Assembly: GCF_022662495.1 (NCBI RefSeq)
Contig: NZ_JAKPBU010000001.1
Span: 930,001-994,000, forward strand
Length of the DNA: 64,000 bases
Source of the DNA: Lysobacter sp. M2-1
Lineage (GTDB): Bacteria; Pseudomonadota; Gammaproteobacteria; Xanthomonadales; Xanthomonadaceae
Direction: 5' to 3'
The position numbers and the translations under genes were made by a program. The notes under the pieces were generated by a model, which was not told where the DNA came from, did no database searches, and was given only the letters and a program-made list of their open reading frames with translations. Shown here piece after piece: positions 8,057-17,390 of this stretch; the first letter of the stretch is position 1, and each line of letters begins with the position of its first letter.

Positions 8057-9103
8057 TCAATCATCGGACACCCGCACCACGAGCTTGCCGAAGTTGCGGC
8101 CTTCGAGCAGGCCGATGAACGCGCCCGGTGCGTTCTCAAGCCCGTCGACGCGGTCCTCGCGCAGCTGCACGCACCCGGTGCGCAGCCACTCGCCCATCTC
8201 GCGGCGGAATGCGTCGAAGCGCTCGCCGTAGTGGTCGAGGATGATGAAGCCCTGCATACGGATCCGTTTCTGCAGGAGCGTGGCCTGCAGCAGCGGCAGG
8301 CGGTCCGGGCCGGGCGGCAGGCGCTGGTCGTTGTAGTGCGCGATGATCCCGCACACCGGCACGCGCGCGCCGATGTTGAGTAGCGGCAGCACCGCATCGA
8401 ACACCGCGCCGCCGACGTTCTCGAAATAGACATCGATCCCCTGCGGGCAGGCCTCGGCGAGACGTTCCGCCAGGTCGGCGGCGTTGCGGTCGAGGCAGAC
8501 ATCGAACCCGAGCGACTCGACCGCGTAACGGCATTTGTCGGCGCCGCCGGCGATGCCGACCGCGCGCGCGCCTTTGAGCCTGGCGATCTGGCCGACCACT
8601 GCACCGACCGCGCCGGTGGCGGCAGCCACCACCACCGTCTCGCCCGCCTTCGGCTGACCGATGTCGAGCAGACCCACGTGCGCGGTGAACCCCGGCATCC
8701 CGAGTCCGCCCAGCACGAACGACGGCGGGTCGATGCCTTCAACGGACATCAAGTCGCTGCCGTCCGACAGTGCGTAGTCCTGCCAGCCGGCGTTGCCGAG
8801 CACCAGGTCGCCTTCGCGAAAGCGCGGATGCCGCGAGGCGACGACACGCCCGACGGTGCCGCCGACCATCGGTGAGCCCACCTCCATCCGGCGCGCGTAG
8901 ACCGGCGCGACCTCGTCCATCAGGTTGCGCATGTAGGGATCGAGCGAAAGGAACAGCGTGCGCAGCAGCACCTGCCCCTCGCCGGGTTCGGGTACGTCGG
9001 CCTGTTCCAGGCGGAAGTCCGCGGGCGTGGGCAGTCCGCGCGGCCGCCTGGCGAGGACGATGCGGCGGTTGACGCCATCGTTCGCGACGTGGGATGTACT
9101 CAT
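8057..9103 (-). CDS. NADP-dependent MDR oxidoreductase (CurA/PTGR-like)
   Basis: A 348-residue zinc-free medium-chain dehydrogenase/reductase. FLSLDPYMRNLM (about 51-62) is the signature of the CurA/prostaglandin-reductase branch. The nucleotide-binding motif is AAATGAVGAVVGQIARLKGARAVGIAGG (about 160-187), followed by FENVGG. These enzymes reduce alpha,beta-unsaturated carbonyls. The start codon overlaps the stop codon of the upstream gene at 9100 by 4 bp (ATGA), so the two are translationally coupled. Confidence 0.88.
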   Translation of the reverse strand: MSTSHVANDGVNRRIVLARRPRGLPTPADFRLEQADVPEPGEGQVLLRTLFLSLDPYMRNLMDEVAPVYARRMEVGSPMVGGTVGRVVASRHPRFREGDLVLGNAGWQDYALSDGSDLMSVEGIDPPSFVLGGLGMPGFTAHVGLLDIGQPKAGETVVVAAATGAVGAVVGQIARLKGARAVGIAGGADKCRYAVESLGFDVCLDRNAADLAERLAEACPQGIDVYFENVGGAVFDAVLPLLNIGARVPVCGIIAHYNDQRLPPGPDRLPLLQATLLQKRIRMQGFIILDHYGERFDAFRREMGEWLRTGCVQLREDRVDGLENAPGAFIGLLEGRNFGKLVVRVSDD

Positions 9104-9720
9104 GCTGCTGCTGCCATGTCAGATCGCCCGGAAGCATTGAAAAGATTGCGTCCAATGGCGCGAGCGGCGTCCAGATGAGCAACAGGATCTTGGGTCTGCG
9201 AATCGAACATGAGTTCGGAGGTCACGACGCGCGCACCGCAGTAATCGAAGATCCCGTGGTCGATCTGCGTCTTCATCGCGCCAAAATAGCCATGTCGCGC
9301 ATACGTCCGCACATCGGCGCCTGCGACGGCGACGAGATGAACCCGCAGGTGGTGGAGTTTCTTCACCAGTTTCGTATCCGGGCCTTCGTCGTAAGCCCAA
9401 CCATTGGCAAACACACGATCGATCCATCCCTTCAAGAGACCCGGCATCGACCACCAGTAGACGGGATAGACCAGCACGAGGGCGTCGGCGCGGTCGATCC
9501 TCGCCTGCTCGGCCGCGACATCGGCGGAGGGCGGAGCCAGCGTGCGATGAACGGCAATGTCGGACGCGGTGAACCTCGGGTCGAAACCTTCCGACATGAG
9601 GTCCGCGAATTCGAAGGTATTGTCATGACCGGACAGGGACACGCCCTCGGCAACATGCGCAGCAACGCTGTGGCTGAGCGAATCGGGATCGGGATGCGCG
9701 ACAACGATGAGCGCGTGCAT
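9100..9720 (-). CDS. flavodoxin-like NAD(P)H-dependent oxidoreductase
   Basis: A 206-residue protein of the NAD(P)H quinone oxidoreductase/KefF/MdaB fold. MHALIVVAHPDPDSLSHSVA forms the first strand and phosphate loop for FMN. The central VLVYPVYWWSMPGLLKGWIDRVF (about 81-103) is the family signature at the flavin and dimer interface. It probably carries out two-electron reduction of quinones. The ATGA overlap with the MDR gene suggests a two-gene unit for electrophile or quinone detoxification. Confidence 0.9.
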   Translation of the reverse strand: MHALIVVAHPDPDSLSHSVAAHVAEGVSLSGHDNTFEFADLMSEGFDPRFTASDIAVHRTLAPPSADVAAEQARIDRADALVLVYPVYWWSMPGLLKGWIDRVFANGWAYDEGPDTKLVKKLHHLRVHLVAVAGADVRTYARHGYFGAMKTQIDHGIFDYCGARVVTSELMFDSQTQDPVAHLDAARAIGRNLFNASGRSDMAAAA

Positions 9721-9807
9721 GTCGAGTACTCCTTGATGTTTGCTTTTGCGATTTGTGTGCCGGGCCTGGCAGGTCGGCTCTGCAGGAATCCGGATGCTGG
9801 CGGCGCC

Positions 9808-10347
9808 TCAACCGTGGCCGGGTCGCCGCGTTGCATCGAAGGTCTGCTGCACCCGCCAGCGGCCGTTGTCGAGAACCTCGTTGCGCCAACGGAAAGCATC
9901 GGCCTGGATGTCGAAGAAGATCCAGCGCATCGGCGGCGGCGCTTCGTCTTCGAGCGTTTCGAGCACCACTTCGTCGCCCGCGCGCCGTGCAGTGAAGCGA
10001 CGCAGGTAGCGATGGAAAGGTCCGATCCAGGTGGAACGCCAGGCGTCGATGTCACGGTCGTAGAAGCGCAGGCTGGTGCCGTACTCCCCGGCCTCCGGAC
10101 GTACCGCGCGCTCATCGCGCTGCGGCACGATCCACACGTCCTGGATCGCGCGGCCTTCCAGCACCCAGGCGAAATGCCATTCGCCACGCTCCTCGCGCGC
10201 GCGCTCGCCTTGCGCATCGAACCAGCGCACGATCAGGTCCCAGCTGCCGATGAACGGGGCGAAGATCCGCTGCGCTTCAGGCAGCGCCGGATGCGGTCCA
10301 TCACTGCACAGCACGGCGGCGAAGTTCAGGGCGGGCGAGTCTTGCAT
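9808..10347 (-). CDS. hypothetical protein, lipocalin-like/DUF1579-type beta protein
   Basis: A 179-residue protein rich in beta strands. FIGSWDLIVRWFDAQGER followed by GEWHFAWVLEGRAIQDVWIVP resembles small lipocalin-like proteins that begin with a GxW strand. No catalytic motif was recognised. Two starts are possible: the ATG at 10347, used here, or the ATG at 10431, which overlaps the outer-membrane factor stop by 4 bp (ATGA) and would add a Pro/Arg-rich leader encoded across a run of ten C residues (10382-10391). It is the last gene after the efflux operon and may be coupled to it. Confidence 0.65.
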   Translation of the reverse strand: MQDSPALNFAAVLCSDGPHPALPEAQRIFAPFIGSWDLIVRWFDAQGERAREERGEWHFAWVLEGRAIQDVWIVPQRDERAVRPEAGEYGTSLRFYDRDIDAWRSTWIGPFHRYLRRFTARRAGDEVVLETLEDEAPPPMRWIFFDIQADAFRWRNEVLDNGRWRVQQTFDATRRPGHG

Positions 10348-10427
10348 CGACTGATCGGGTCTTAGGTCATACGGGGATGAAGGGGGGGGGGCGGCGTCTT
10401 GGTGGCGTCTTGGGGGCGTTCTGGTTT

Positions 10428-11903
10428 TCATCGCGCATCGGCCAGCTTTTCGCGTACCGGCATGCGCTGCGGCCAGCCGCCCGCGAGCGCCTTGTATACG
10501 CCGATCGCGCCAGCTACGCTGCGGGTGCGTGCATCGGCGAACGCATCCTGTGCCTGCAGCTGGGTGCGTTCGGCGTCCAGCACTTCCAGCAGGTCGGCGG
10601 CGCCGGCGTCGAAGCGCAGACGGGCCAGACGCGCGGCCTGCGCGCTGTCGATCGCGGCGCGCTCGAGATGTCCGTCCTCGCGGCGCGCGCGGGCGTAACG
10701 CACCAGCGCGTTCTCGGTGTCCTCCAGCGCCAGCAATACCGACTGCCGGTAGCTGGCGAGCTCGCCTTCGGCATCGGCGTCGGCTGCGGCGATGCGCGCT
10801 CGCACACGGCCGATGTCGAGGAATGACCAGTCGATGCCCAGCGCCACGAATCGCGTCTCGCTGCCGCCTTCGAACAGGTCGCCGCTGTCGATCGCCTGGC
10901 TGCCGAGCAACCCGCCCAGGGTGAAGCGCGGGAACAGGTCTGCGGTGGCCACGCCGATGCGCGCGGTGGCCGCGTGCAGACGCTGTTCGGCCACAGCGAT
11001 GTCGGGCCGGCGGCGCAGCAGATCGCCCGGGGTGCCGGGATCGAGCTTCGTCGGCAATGCAGGCAGGGGCTGCAGCGGCTCCAGCTGCGCGACCAGCGCA
11101 TCGGGCGTGCGGCCGGTCAGTACCGCGAGCCGGTGCATGGCCACCGCGACCGCCGCTTCCAGCGCGGGTACCCGCGATTGGGTGCTTTCCAGCTGGGCGC
11201 GTGCGCGCGCGCTGTCGAATTCGGTGCCGCGGCCGGCGTCCAGACGCGCCTGCACCAGGCGTAGGGTTTCGCGCTGGTTCTCGGCGTTCTCGCGCGCTAC
11301 GCGCAGGCGTTCCTGCAGGCCGCGCAGTTCCACGTAGGTGCGCGCGACTTCGCCTACCACCGCGACCTGCAGCGCCTGCAGGTCGGCGGCACTGGCCGCG
11401 GCTTCGGCGCGATTGGCTTCCACGCCACGGCGGATGCGGCCGAACAGATCCAGTTCCCACACCGCATCGATGCCGGCGCTGTAGCTTTCGCCATCCCGCG
11501 GTCCGCCGGCCGCCTGGTCGGTGGACAGGCGCGAATCGCTGGCTTCGCCGCTAGCGGTGATGGTGGGGAAGTAGTCGTACTTCGCGCCGCGCAGCAGCGC
11601 ATTGGCGCGGTCGTAACGGGCCAACGCGATCTTCAGATCGTGGTTGTAGGACAGCGCGTCCTCGACCAGGCCGGTCAGCTGCGCGTCGCCGAAGCCGCGC
11701 CAGAATTCGGCGTCGCCTGCGGTCACATCGGCGGTACCTGCCGGGGTCGTGGCCGGAGTCGCGGCCGCCGGGGTCGATGCCGTCGCCTCGGCACGCACGA
11801 AATTCTCCGGCGCGTACGGCATGGGCCGCACGTAGTCCGGCCCGACCGCGCACGCGGCCAGCGCGGCGGCCAGCGTGCTGATCGCCAGTGTCCGAATCAC
11901 CAT
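10428..11903 (-). CDS. RND efflux outer-membrane lipoprotein (OprM/OprN/NodT family)
   Basis: A 491-residue outer-membrane channel. The signal peptide ends in a lipobox LAAC with C18 as the lipidated residue, followed by AVGPDYVRP, the usual OMF start (C-x-x-G-P-x-Y). Two TolC-type repeats follow; GDLLRRRPDIAVAEQRLHAATARIGVATADLFPRF is the strongly conserved second-half motif. It exports drugs through the trimeric channel with the adaptor at 16041 and pump at 12753. Its start overlaps the SDR gene end by 7 bp. The Thr/Pro-rich stretch at about 42-60 is longer than usual. Confidence 0.93.
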   Translation of the reverse strand: MVIRTLAISTLAAALAACAVGPDYVRPMPYAPENFVRAEATASTPAAATPATTPAGTADVTAGDAEFWRGFGDAQLTGLVEDALSYNHDLKIALARYDRANALLRGAKYDYFPTITASGEASDSRLSTDQAAGGPRDGESYSAGIDAVWELDLFGRIRRGVEANRAEAAASAADLQALQVAVVGEVARTYVELRGLQERLRVARENAENQRETLRLVQARLDAGRGTEFDSARARAQLESTQSRVPALEAAVAVAMHRLAVLTGRTPDALVAQLEPLQPLPALPTKLDPGTPGDLLRRRPDIAVAEQRLHAATARIGVATADLFPRFTLGGLLGSQAIDSGDLFEGGSETRFVALGIDWSFLDIGRVRARIAAADADAEGELASYRQSVLLALEDTENALVRYARARREDGHLERAAIDSAQAARLARLRFDAGAADLLEVLDAERTQLQAQDAFADARTRSVAGAIGVYKALAGGWPQRMPVREKLADAR

Positions 11904-12634
11904 GGCAGCGCTTCTCCGAGGTGGGTGAAACTGCCGTTGGCATGATCGCCATCGTGCAGCGCCATCTGCACGCTGCTGCGTGCGCCGTCGGCCACTTCCA
12001 GTTCGCCTTCGCCCTTGTTCATGTCGGTGCGCACATAGCCCGGGTGTACGGCATTGACCGTGATCGGAGTGCCGCGCAGCTCGTGGGCCAGGTTCACGGT
12101 CCAGGCATTGAGCGCGCTCTTGGAGGCGTTGTAGGCCGGAATCTTGAAATCGTAAATCGGCGAGGCCGGATCGCTGTGCAGCGCCAGCGAGCCGAGGATG
12201 CTGGACACGTTGACGATGCGCGCGGCCGGCGCCTTGCCCAGCAGCGGCAGGAACGCCTGGGTGGTGGCGACCACACCGAACAGATTGGTGTCGAAGGTCT
12301 CGCGCCAGGTGTCGAGCAGCTGCTCCGAGGGCTTCTTGCCGATCTCGTCGCGCGCGATCCCCGCGTTGTTGATCAGGATGTCGAGCCGACCGTGGCGGCG
12401 TGCGACCTCGTCCGCGGCCGCGGCGATGCTGGCGCCGTCGGTTACGTCCAGCGTCAGCGCCTCGACCGGCAAGCCCTCGTCCTGCAGTTCCTGCGCGGCC
12501 TTTGCGGTGCGTTCGCCATCGCGACCGGCCAGCAGGGTGCGCACGCCTTCCTGCGCCAGCTGGCGCACGGTTTCCAGGCCGATGCCGCGGGTGGCGCCGG
12601 TGACCAGCGCGATCTTCTCTTGGGGTTGGTTCAT
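11897..12634 (-). CDS. SDR family NAD(P)-dependent oxidoreductase
   Basis: A 245-residue classical short-chain dehydrogenase. It has TGATRGIG (nucleotide loop, about 11-18), NNAG (about 89-92), the active-site Ser in VNVSSILG and YNASKSALN (Tyr-x-x-x-Lys). The insert IGKKPSEQLLDTWRETFDTNLF is typical of the plant-type carbonyl reductase subgroup. ATG at 12634 was chosen because the family begins a few residues before the loop. It sits inside the efflux operon between the pump and the OMF, overlapping the OMF by 7 bp. It may reduce a carbonyl substrate of the pump; that link is inference. Confidence 0.88.
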   Translation of the reverse strand: MNQPQEKIALVTGATRGIGLETVRQLAQEGVRTLLAGRDGERTAKAAQELQDEGLPVEALTLDVTDGASIAAAADEVARRHGRLDILINNAGIARDEIGKKPSEQLLDTWRETFDTNLFGVVATTQAFLPLLGKAPAARIVNVSSILGSLALHSDPASPIYDFKIPAYNASKSALNAWTVNLAHELRGTPITVNAVHPGYVRTDMNKGEGELEVADGARSSVQMALHDGDHANGSFTHLGEALPW

Positions 12635-12752
12635 GGGGGATTCCTGTAGGGGGGACGAGGCGGAAGGTTCCGGCGTGGCGCGGCCGTGTCCGGTCGCGCC
12701 GCCGCCGATCGCCCTGCGGATATCCTCGTGTGTGGGAATGCGGGGTGCGGAC

Positions 12753-15700
12753 TCAGGCATGCACCGTCTCCGCTGCGTGGTCGTCGTGCCGCACCAGCGG
12801 GCGCTTGGCCAGCTTGCGCAGGGCGACGTAGAACACCGGCGTCAGGAACAGGCCGAACAGGGTGACGCCGAGCATCCCCGAGAACACGGTGATGCCGGTC
12901 GCCTGGCGGATCTCGGCGCCGGCGCCGTGCGAGAGAACCAGCGGCACGGTGCCGGCGATGAACGCGATCGAGGTCATCACGATCGGGCGCAGGCGCAGGC
13001 GGCAGGCTTCCAGCGCCGCTTCCACGGTGCTCTTGCCCTGCAGTTCCAGTTCGCGCGCGAATTCCACGATCAGGATCGCGTTCTTGCACGCCAGGCCCAT
13101 CAGCACCACCAAACCGACCTGCACGAACACGTTGTTGTCGCCGGTCAGGTTCACGCCGATCAAGGCGGCCAGCATGCACATCGGCACGATCAGGATCACC
13201 GCCAGCGGCAGGGTCCAGCTTTCGTACAGCGCCGCCAGCACCAGGAAGGCCAGCAGCACCGCCAGCGGGAAGACCACCAGCGCCGCATTGCCCTGGGTCG
13301 CCTGCTGGTAGCTCAGGTCGGTCCACTCGATCTCCATGCCGTTGGGCAGCACCTGCTGCGCGATCTCCTCGATCTTCTCCATCGCCTGCGCCGAAGACAG
13401 CACGTTCGGGTCGGCCTCGCCGAGCAGATCCGCGGCCGTGTAACCGTTGTAGCGGATCACCGGATCGGGCCCGAACGCCTCGGTCACCTTCACCATGCTG
13501 CCGATCGGCACCATCTCGCCGTTGAGGTTGCGGGTGCGCAGGTTGGCGATGTCCTCGACGTTGTCGCGGAACGGCCCGTCGGCCTGGGCGATCACCTGCC
13601 AGGTGCGGCCGAACAGGTTGAAGTCGTTGACGTAGGACGATCCCAGATAGGTCTGCAGCGTGTCGAACAGCTCGGTCAGCGGCACGCCCTGGGCCTTGGC
13701 TTTGGTGCGGTCGACCTCGGCATCGAGCTGCGGCATGTTGGCCTGGTAGCTGGAGTTGATGAAGCCCAACCCCGGCGTCTGCGCGCCCGCACCCTGGAAG
13801 GCCTGCACCGCGCTCTGCAGCGCGCCGTAACCAAGGTTGCCGCGGTCCTCGATGAAGGCCGAATAGCCCGAACCGTTGCCCAGCCCCTGGATCGGTGGTG
13901 GCAGCAGCGAGAACGCGAAGCCTTCCTGGATGCCGTGGATCTTGCCCGCCAGCTCGGCGTTGATCTCGGTCGCGCTGCGGTCGCGCTCGCCGAATGGCTT
14001 GAGGTTGATGAAGGTGACGCCGTAGTTGGGCGTGTTGATGAATTGCAGCGGGTTGAAACCGGGGAACGCGACATCGTTCTGGGTCCCCTCGATCTCCATC
14101 GCCATCGCGCCGATCTTCTTCAACGCCGCGTCGGTGCGCTCGATCGACGCGCCTTCGGGCATCTTGACGCCGGCGATGATGTATCCCTTGTCCTGCACCG
14201 GGATGAAGCCGCGCGGCACCACCTGGAACATCAGCCCGGTGGCCAGCAGCAGGCCGGCATAGATCGCGAACACGAAGCCACGACGGCCCAGCGATTTCGA
14301 CACACCGCGCTCGTAGCGCTGCGCGTTGCGATTGAAGAACCGGTTGAACGGGCGGAACAGCCAACCGAAGCCGCGGTCGATCATTCTGGTCAGACGGTCC
14401 TTGGGCGCGTCGTGCGGCTTGAGCAGCCGCGCCGCCAGCGCCGGGGAGAGCGTCAGCGAATTGATCGCCGAAATCACGGTGGAGATGGCGATGGTCACCG
14501 CGAACTGCTTGTAGAACTGGCCGGTCACACCGGACAGGAACGCCATCGGCACGAACACCGCGCACAGCACCAGAGCGATGGCGATGATCGGCCCGGAGAC
14601 TTCCTTCATCGCCAGGTGCGAGGCCTGCAGCGGCGTGGCGCCCTGCTCGATGTGACGCTCGACGTTCTCGACCACCACGATCGCATCGTCGACCACGATG
14701 CCGATGGCCAGCACCAGTCCGAACAGGGTCAGGGTGTTGATCGAGAAGCCGAGCAGGTACAGCGCGGCGAACGTGCCGATCACCGACACCGGTACCGCGA
14801 TCAGGGGAATGATCGACGCCCGCCAGGTCTGCAGGAACAGGATCACGACCAGCACCACCAGCAAGGTGGCCTCCAGCAGCGTGGTGATCACCGATTTGAT
14901 CGAATCGCGCACGAAGACCGTGGTGTCGTAGATCGACTTGTACTCGATGCCGGGCGGGAAACGCTTGGCAGCCTCGTCCATGCGCCGGATCACCTCGTCG
15001 CGGATCTCCAGCGCATTGGCGCCGGGCGCCTGGAAGATACCGATCGCCGCGGCGTTCTCGCCGTCCAGTCGCGCGCGCATGGTGTAGTCGCCGGCGGCCA
15101 GCTCGATGCGCGCCACGTCGGACAGGCGCACCACTTCTCCGCCTTCGCCGCTCTTGAGCACGATGTTGCCGAATTCCTCGGTGGTCGCCAGCCGGCCGCG
15201 GGCGTTGATCGGGGTCAGGAAATCGCTGCCGCCCGGCATCGGCTCGGCGCCGAGCTGGCCGGCCGACACCTGGATGTTCTGCTCGCGCACTGCGCGCACC
15301 ACGTCGCCGGCGGTCATGCCGCGCGCGGCGACCTTGTCCGGGTCGAGCCACAGCCGCATCGCGTAGTCGCCGCCGCCGAAGGGCTGCGCGTCGCCCACGC
15401 CGGGAATGCCGGCCAGCTGGTCCTTGATGTGCAGGCGCAGGTAGTTGCGCAGGTACAGCGTGTCGTACTTGCCCGAGGGCGAGACCAGATGCACCACCAT
15501 CAGGAACACCGGCGATTGCTTCTGCGTGGTCACGCCCTGGCGGCGCACGTCCTCGGGAAGGCGCGCCAGCGCCTGGCTGACCCGGTTCTGCACCCGCACC
15601 GTGGCCTCGTCGGCGTCGACATCCGCGGCGAAGGTGACCGTGGTGGTGAGCACGCCGTCGGAACTCGCCACCGACTTCATGTACATCAGGCCTTCCACGC

Positions 15701-15917
15701 CGCGGATCGATTCCTCCAGCGGCGTGGCCACGGTCTCGGCGATCACCTTGGGGTTGGCGCCGGGGTAGACCGTGCGCACCACCACCGAAGGCGGCACGAC
15801 GTCGGGGTATTCGCCGACCGGCAGCAGCGGGATCGAGATCAGGCCGGCGGCGAAGATCACGATCGACAGCACCGCGGCGAAGATCGGCCGGTCGATGAAG
15901 AATTTGGAGAAGTCCAT
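12753..15917 (-). CDS. RND multidrug efflux permease, MexF/OqxB-like
   Basis: A 1054-residue inner-membrane HAE1-family pump. The start MDFSKFFIDRPIFAAVLS is the family norm; an ATG 9 bp upstream is less likely. Characteristic elements are LPLLPVGEYPDVVPPSV-like N-terminal porter sequence, the proton-relay acidic pair in GLVLAIGIVVDDAIVVVENVERH (about residues 395-417), and the C-terminal half repeat with GLACKNAILIVEFAREL. The segment YDTTVFVRDSIKSVITTLLEA resembles MexF/OqxB more than AcrB. It would work with the adaptor at 16041 and channel at 10428 to export amphiphilic drugs or aromatic metabolites. The plus-strand frame opposite is open for 1250 codons but is a shadow. Confidence 0.95.
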   Translation of the reverse strand: MDFSKFFIDRPIFAAVLSIVIFAAGLISIPLLPVGEYPDVVPPSVVVRTVYPGANPKVIAETVATPLEESIRGVEGLMYMKSVASSDGVLTTTVTFAADVDADEATVRVQNRVSQALARLPEDVRRQGVTTQKQSPVFLMVVHLVSPSGKYDTLYLRNYLRLHIKDQLAGIPGVGDAQPFGGGDYAMRLWLDPDKVAARGMTAGDVVRAVREQNIQVSAGQLGAEPMPGGSDFLTPINARGRLATTEEFGNIVLKSGEGGEVVRLSDVARIELAAGDYTMRARLDGENAAAIGIFQAPGANALEIRDEVIRRMDEAAKRFPPGIEYKSIYDTTVFVRDSIKSVITTLLEATLLVVLVVILFLQTWRASIIPLIAVPVSVIGTFAALYLLGFSINTLTLFGLVLAIGIVVDDAIVVVENVERHIEQGATPLQASHLAMKEVSGPIIAIALVLCAVFVPMAFLSGVTGQFYKQFAVTIAISTVISAINSLTLSPALAARLLKPHDAPKDRLTRMIDRGFGWLFRPFNRFFNRNAQRYERGVSKSLGRRGFVFAIYAGLLLATGLMFQVVPRGFIPVQDKGYIIAGVKMPEGASIERTDAALKKIGAMAMEIEGTQNDVAFPGFNPLQFINTPNYGVTFINLKPFGERDRSATEINAELAGKIHGIQEGFAFSLLPPPIQGLGNGSGYSAFIEDRGNLGYGALQSAVQAFQGAGAQTPGLGFINSSYQANMPQLDAEVDRTKAKAQGVPLTELFDTLQTYLGSSYVNDFNLFGRTWQVIAQADGPFRDNVEDIANLRTRNLNGEMVPIGSMVKVTEAFGPDPVIRYNGYTAADLLGEADPNVLSSAQAMEKIEEIAQQVLPNGMEIEWTDLSYQQATQGNAALVVFPLAVLLAFLVLAALYESWTLPLAVILIVPMCMLAALIGVNLTGDNNVFVQVGLVVLMGLACKNAILIVEFARELELQGKSTVEAALEACRLRLRPIVMTSIAFIAGTVPLVLSHGAGAEIRQATGITVFSGMLGVTLFGLFLTPVFYVALRKLAKRPLVRHDDHAAETVHA

Positions 15918-16040
15918 CGCGTGCATCCTTGGGTGGTGGGCGCGCCTTGACCGCGCCGGAACCGGAAGAAGAAAAAGCCGCGCCGGCCCCTATGGGAGAG
16001 GGGGGTCGAGGGACCGGCGACGGCGGAAAACGGAGAGCGG

Positions 16041-17240
16041 TTACTTCGCTCCAGCCACGGCCACGGGCGTGCCGGGCTTGGCCGGGCGCATCGCGACCTG
16101 TTTCGGCGTCACCGGCATGCCGGGGAAGAACACCTTCTGCACGCCGCCGACGACCACCTTGTCGCCCGGCTTGAGCCCCGACTGCACCACGCGCAGGCCG
16201 TCGATGCTGGCGCCGAGCACCACGTCGCGCCGCTCGGCCTTGTTGCCGGCGCCCACGATGTAGACGTATTTGCGGTCCTGGTCGGTGAGCACCGCCTTTT
16301 CGTCGACCATCAGCGCGCGGAACTCGCCGCTGCCCTCGAGCTCCACCCGCGCGAACAGGCCGGGCGTGAACGCGCGGTCCGGATTGCGCAACACGGCGCG
16401 CGCGCGGATGGTGCCGGTGGCAGGGTCGACCTGGTTGTCGACGAAGTCGAGCGTGCCCGCGTGCGGATAGCCGGTTTCGTTGGCCAGGCCCACCCGCACC
16501 GGGTTGCGCGAGCCGTTGCGCTCGCCCTTGCGCGCGAGATCCTGATAGCGCAGGTAGGTCTGCTCGTCGGTTTCGAAGTACACGAACACCGGATCCTGCG
16601 ACACCAGCGTGGTCAGCAGGGTCGCATCGGCCTGAGCAAGATTGCCCTCGGTCACGGCGGCGCGTCCGGCGCGTCCGTCGATCGGCGCGCGCACCTCGGT
16701 GAACTGCAGGTCCAGGCGCGCGGCGGCGACCGCGGCCTCGGCGGCACGCACCGCGGCATTGCCCTGCGCGGTGGCGGAGCGGCGGGTCTCGAACTCTTCG
16801 CGCGAGATCGCTTTCGCCTCGACCAGCGACTGCGCGCGCTTGTCCTGGGTCTGCGCCAGCCGCGCTTCGGCGCGGGCGCGTTCGAGCTGGGCCTGCGCCT
16901 GGTCCAGCGCGGCGCGGTAGGGACGCGGATCGATCACGAACAGCAGATCGCCCTTCTTGACCTCCTGACCTTCCTTGTAAGCCACGCGCTGCACATAGCC
17001 GCTCACGCGCGGACGCAACTCCACCGTTTCCACCGCGCTGACGCGGCCGGTGAAGGCATCCCACTGCCGGACCGGCTCGGCGGCGATGGCGGCCACGCTG
17101 ACTTCCGGCGGCGGCGGCGCCGCGGGTGCGGCCTCGCTGCTGCATGCGGCGATCAGCACCGCGGCCAGTATGGACAGCGCGAGCGCCGGGAGCGCTGTGC
17201 CGCGGCCCGGACGGGCAATGGATGGATTCGGAACGTTCAT
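16041..17240 (-). CDS. RND efflux periplasmic adaptor lipoprotein (MexE-like)
   Basis: A 399-residue membrane-fusion protein. The signal sequence ends in IAAC with lipidated C33. The order is barrel-sandwich half (VSGYVQRVAYKEGQEVKKGDLLF, about 76-98), an alpha-helical hairpin with coiled-coil character (about 105-170), the second lipoyl half (APIDGRAGRAAVTEGNLA), the beta-barrel and the membrane-proximal domain. ATG at 17240 was preferred over one 21 bp upstream. It bridges the pump and the outer-membrane channel. The 123-bp gap to the pump gene shows nothing clear. Confidence 0.93.
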   Translation of the reverse strand: MNVPNPSIARPGRGTALPALALSILAAVLIAACSSEAAPAAPPPPEVSVAAIAAEPVRQWDAFTGRVSAVETVELRPRVSGYVQRVAYKEGQEVKKGDLLFVIDPRPYRAALDQAQAQLERARAEARLAQTQDKRAQSLVEAKAISREEFETRRSATAQGNAAVRAAEAAVAAARLDLQFTEVRAPIDGRAGRAAVTEGNLAQADATLLTTLVSQDPVFVYFETDEQTYLRYQDLARKGERNGSRNPVRVGLANETGYPHAGTLDFVDNQVDPATGTIRARAVLRNPDRAFTPGLFARVELEGSGEFRALMVDEKAVLTDQDRKYVYIVGAGNKAERRDVVLGASIDGLRVVQSGLKPGDKVVVGGVQKVFFPGMPVTPKQVAMRPAKPGTPVAVAGAK

Positions 17241-17390
17241 GGGGGCGGGTCCTTGTTGCATTCGATGTAGGGGATGCGCCGGTTGCAGCGTGCGCCTGCG
17301 ATGCCGACAGCGTGGTGTCAGTGGTCCTGTCTCGCTATCCGTTTCCTGTGCGAGGCACGACGTCGCTGGTCGAAAGGGTGGCGACGCCGC

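Noticed and set aside
6514-8118. 534-codon plus-strand frame
   Set aside because: It is antisense to the aldo/keto reductase and the SMR gene, with no domain-like sequence.
9094-10365. 423-codon plus-strand frame
   Set aside because: It is antisense to the flavodoxin-like gene and the lipocalin-like gene, which both show family motifs.
12198-15950. 1250-codon open frame on the plus strand opposite the RND pump
   Set aside because: It is exactly antisense to a well-conserved pump; the product is His/Arg/Gln-rich without any domain. High-GC third-position bias keeps the opposite frame open.
12631-17145. 1504-codon minus-strand frame across pump and adaptor
   Set aside because: It is an alternative frame of two real genes, Arg/Gly/Ala-rich and without family character.
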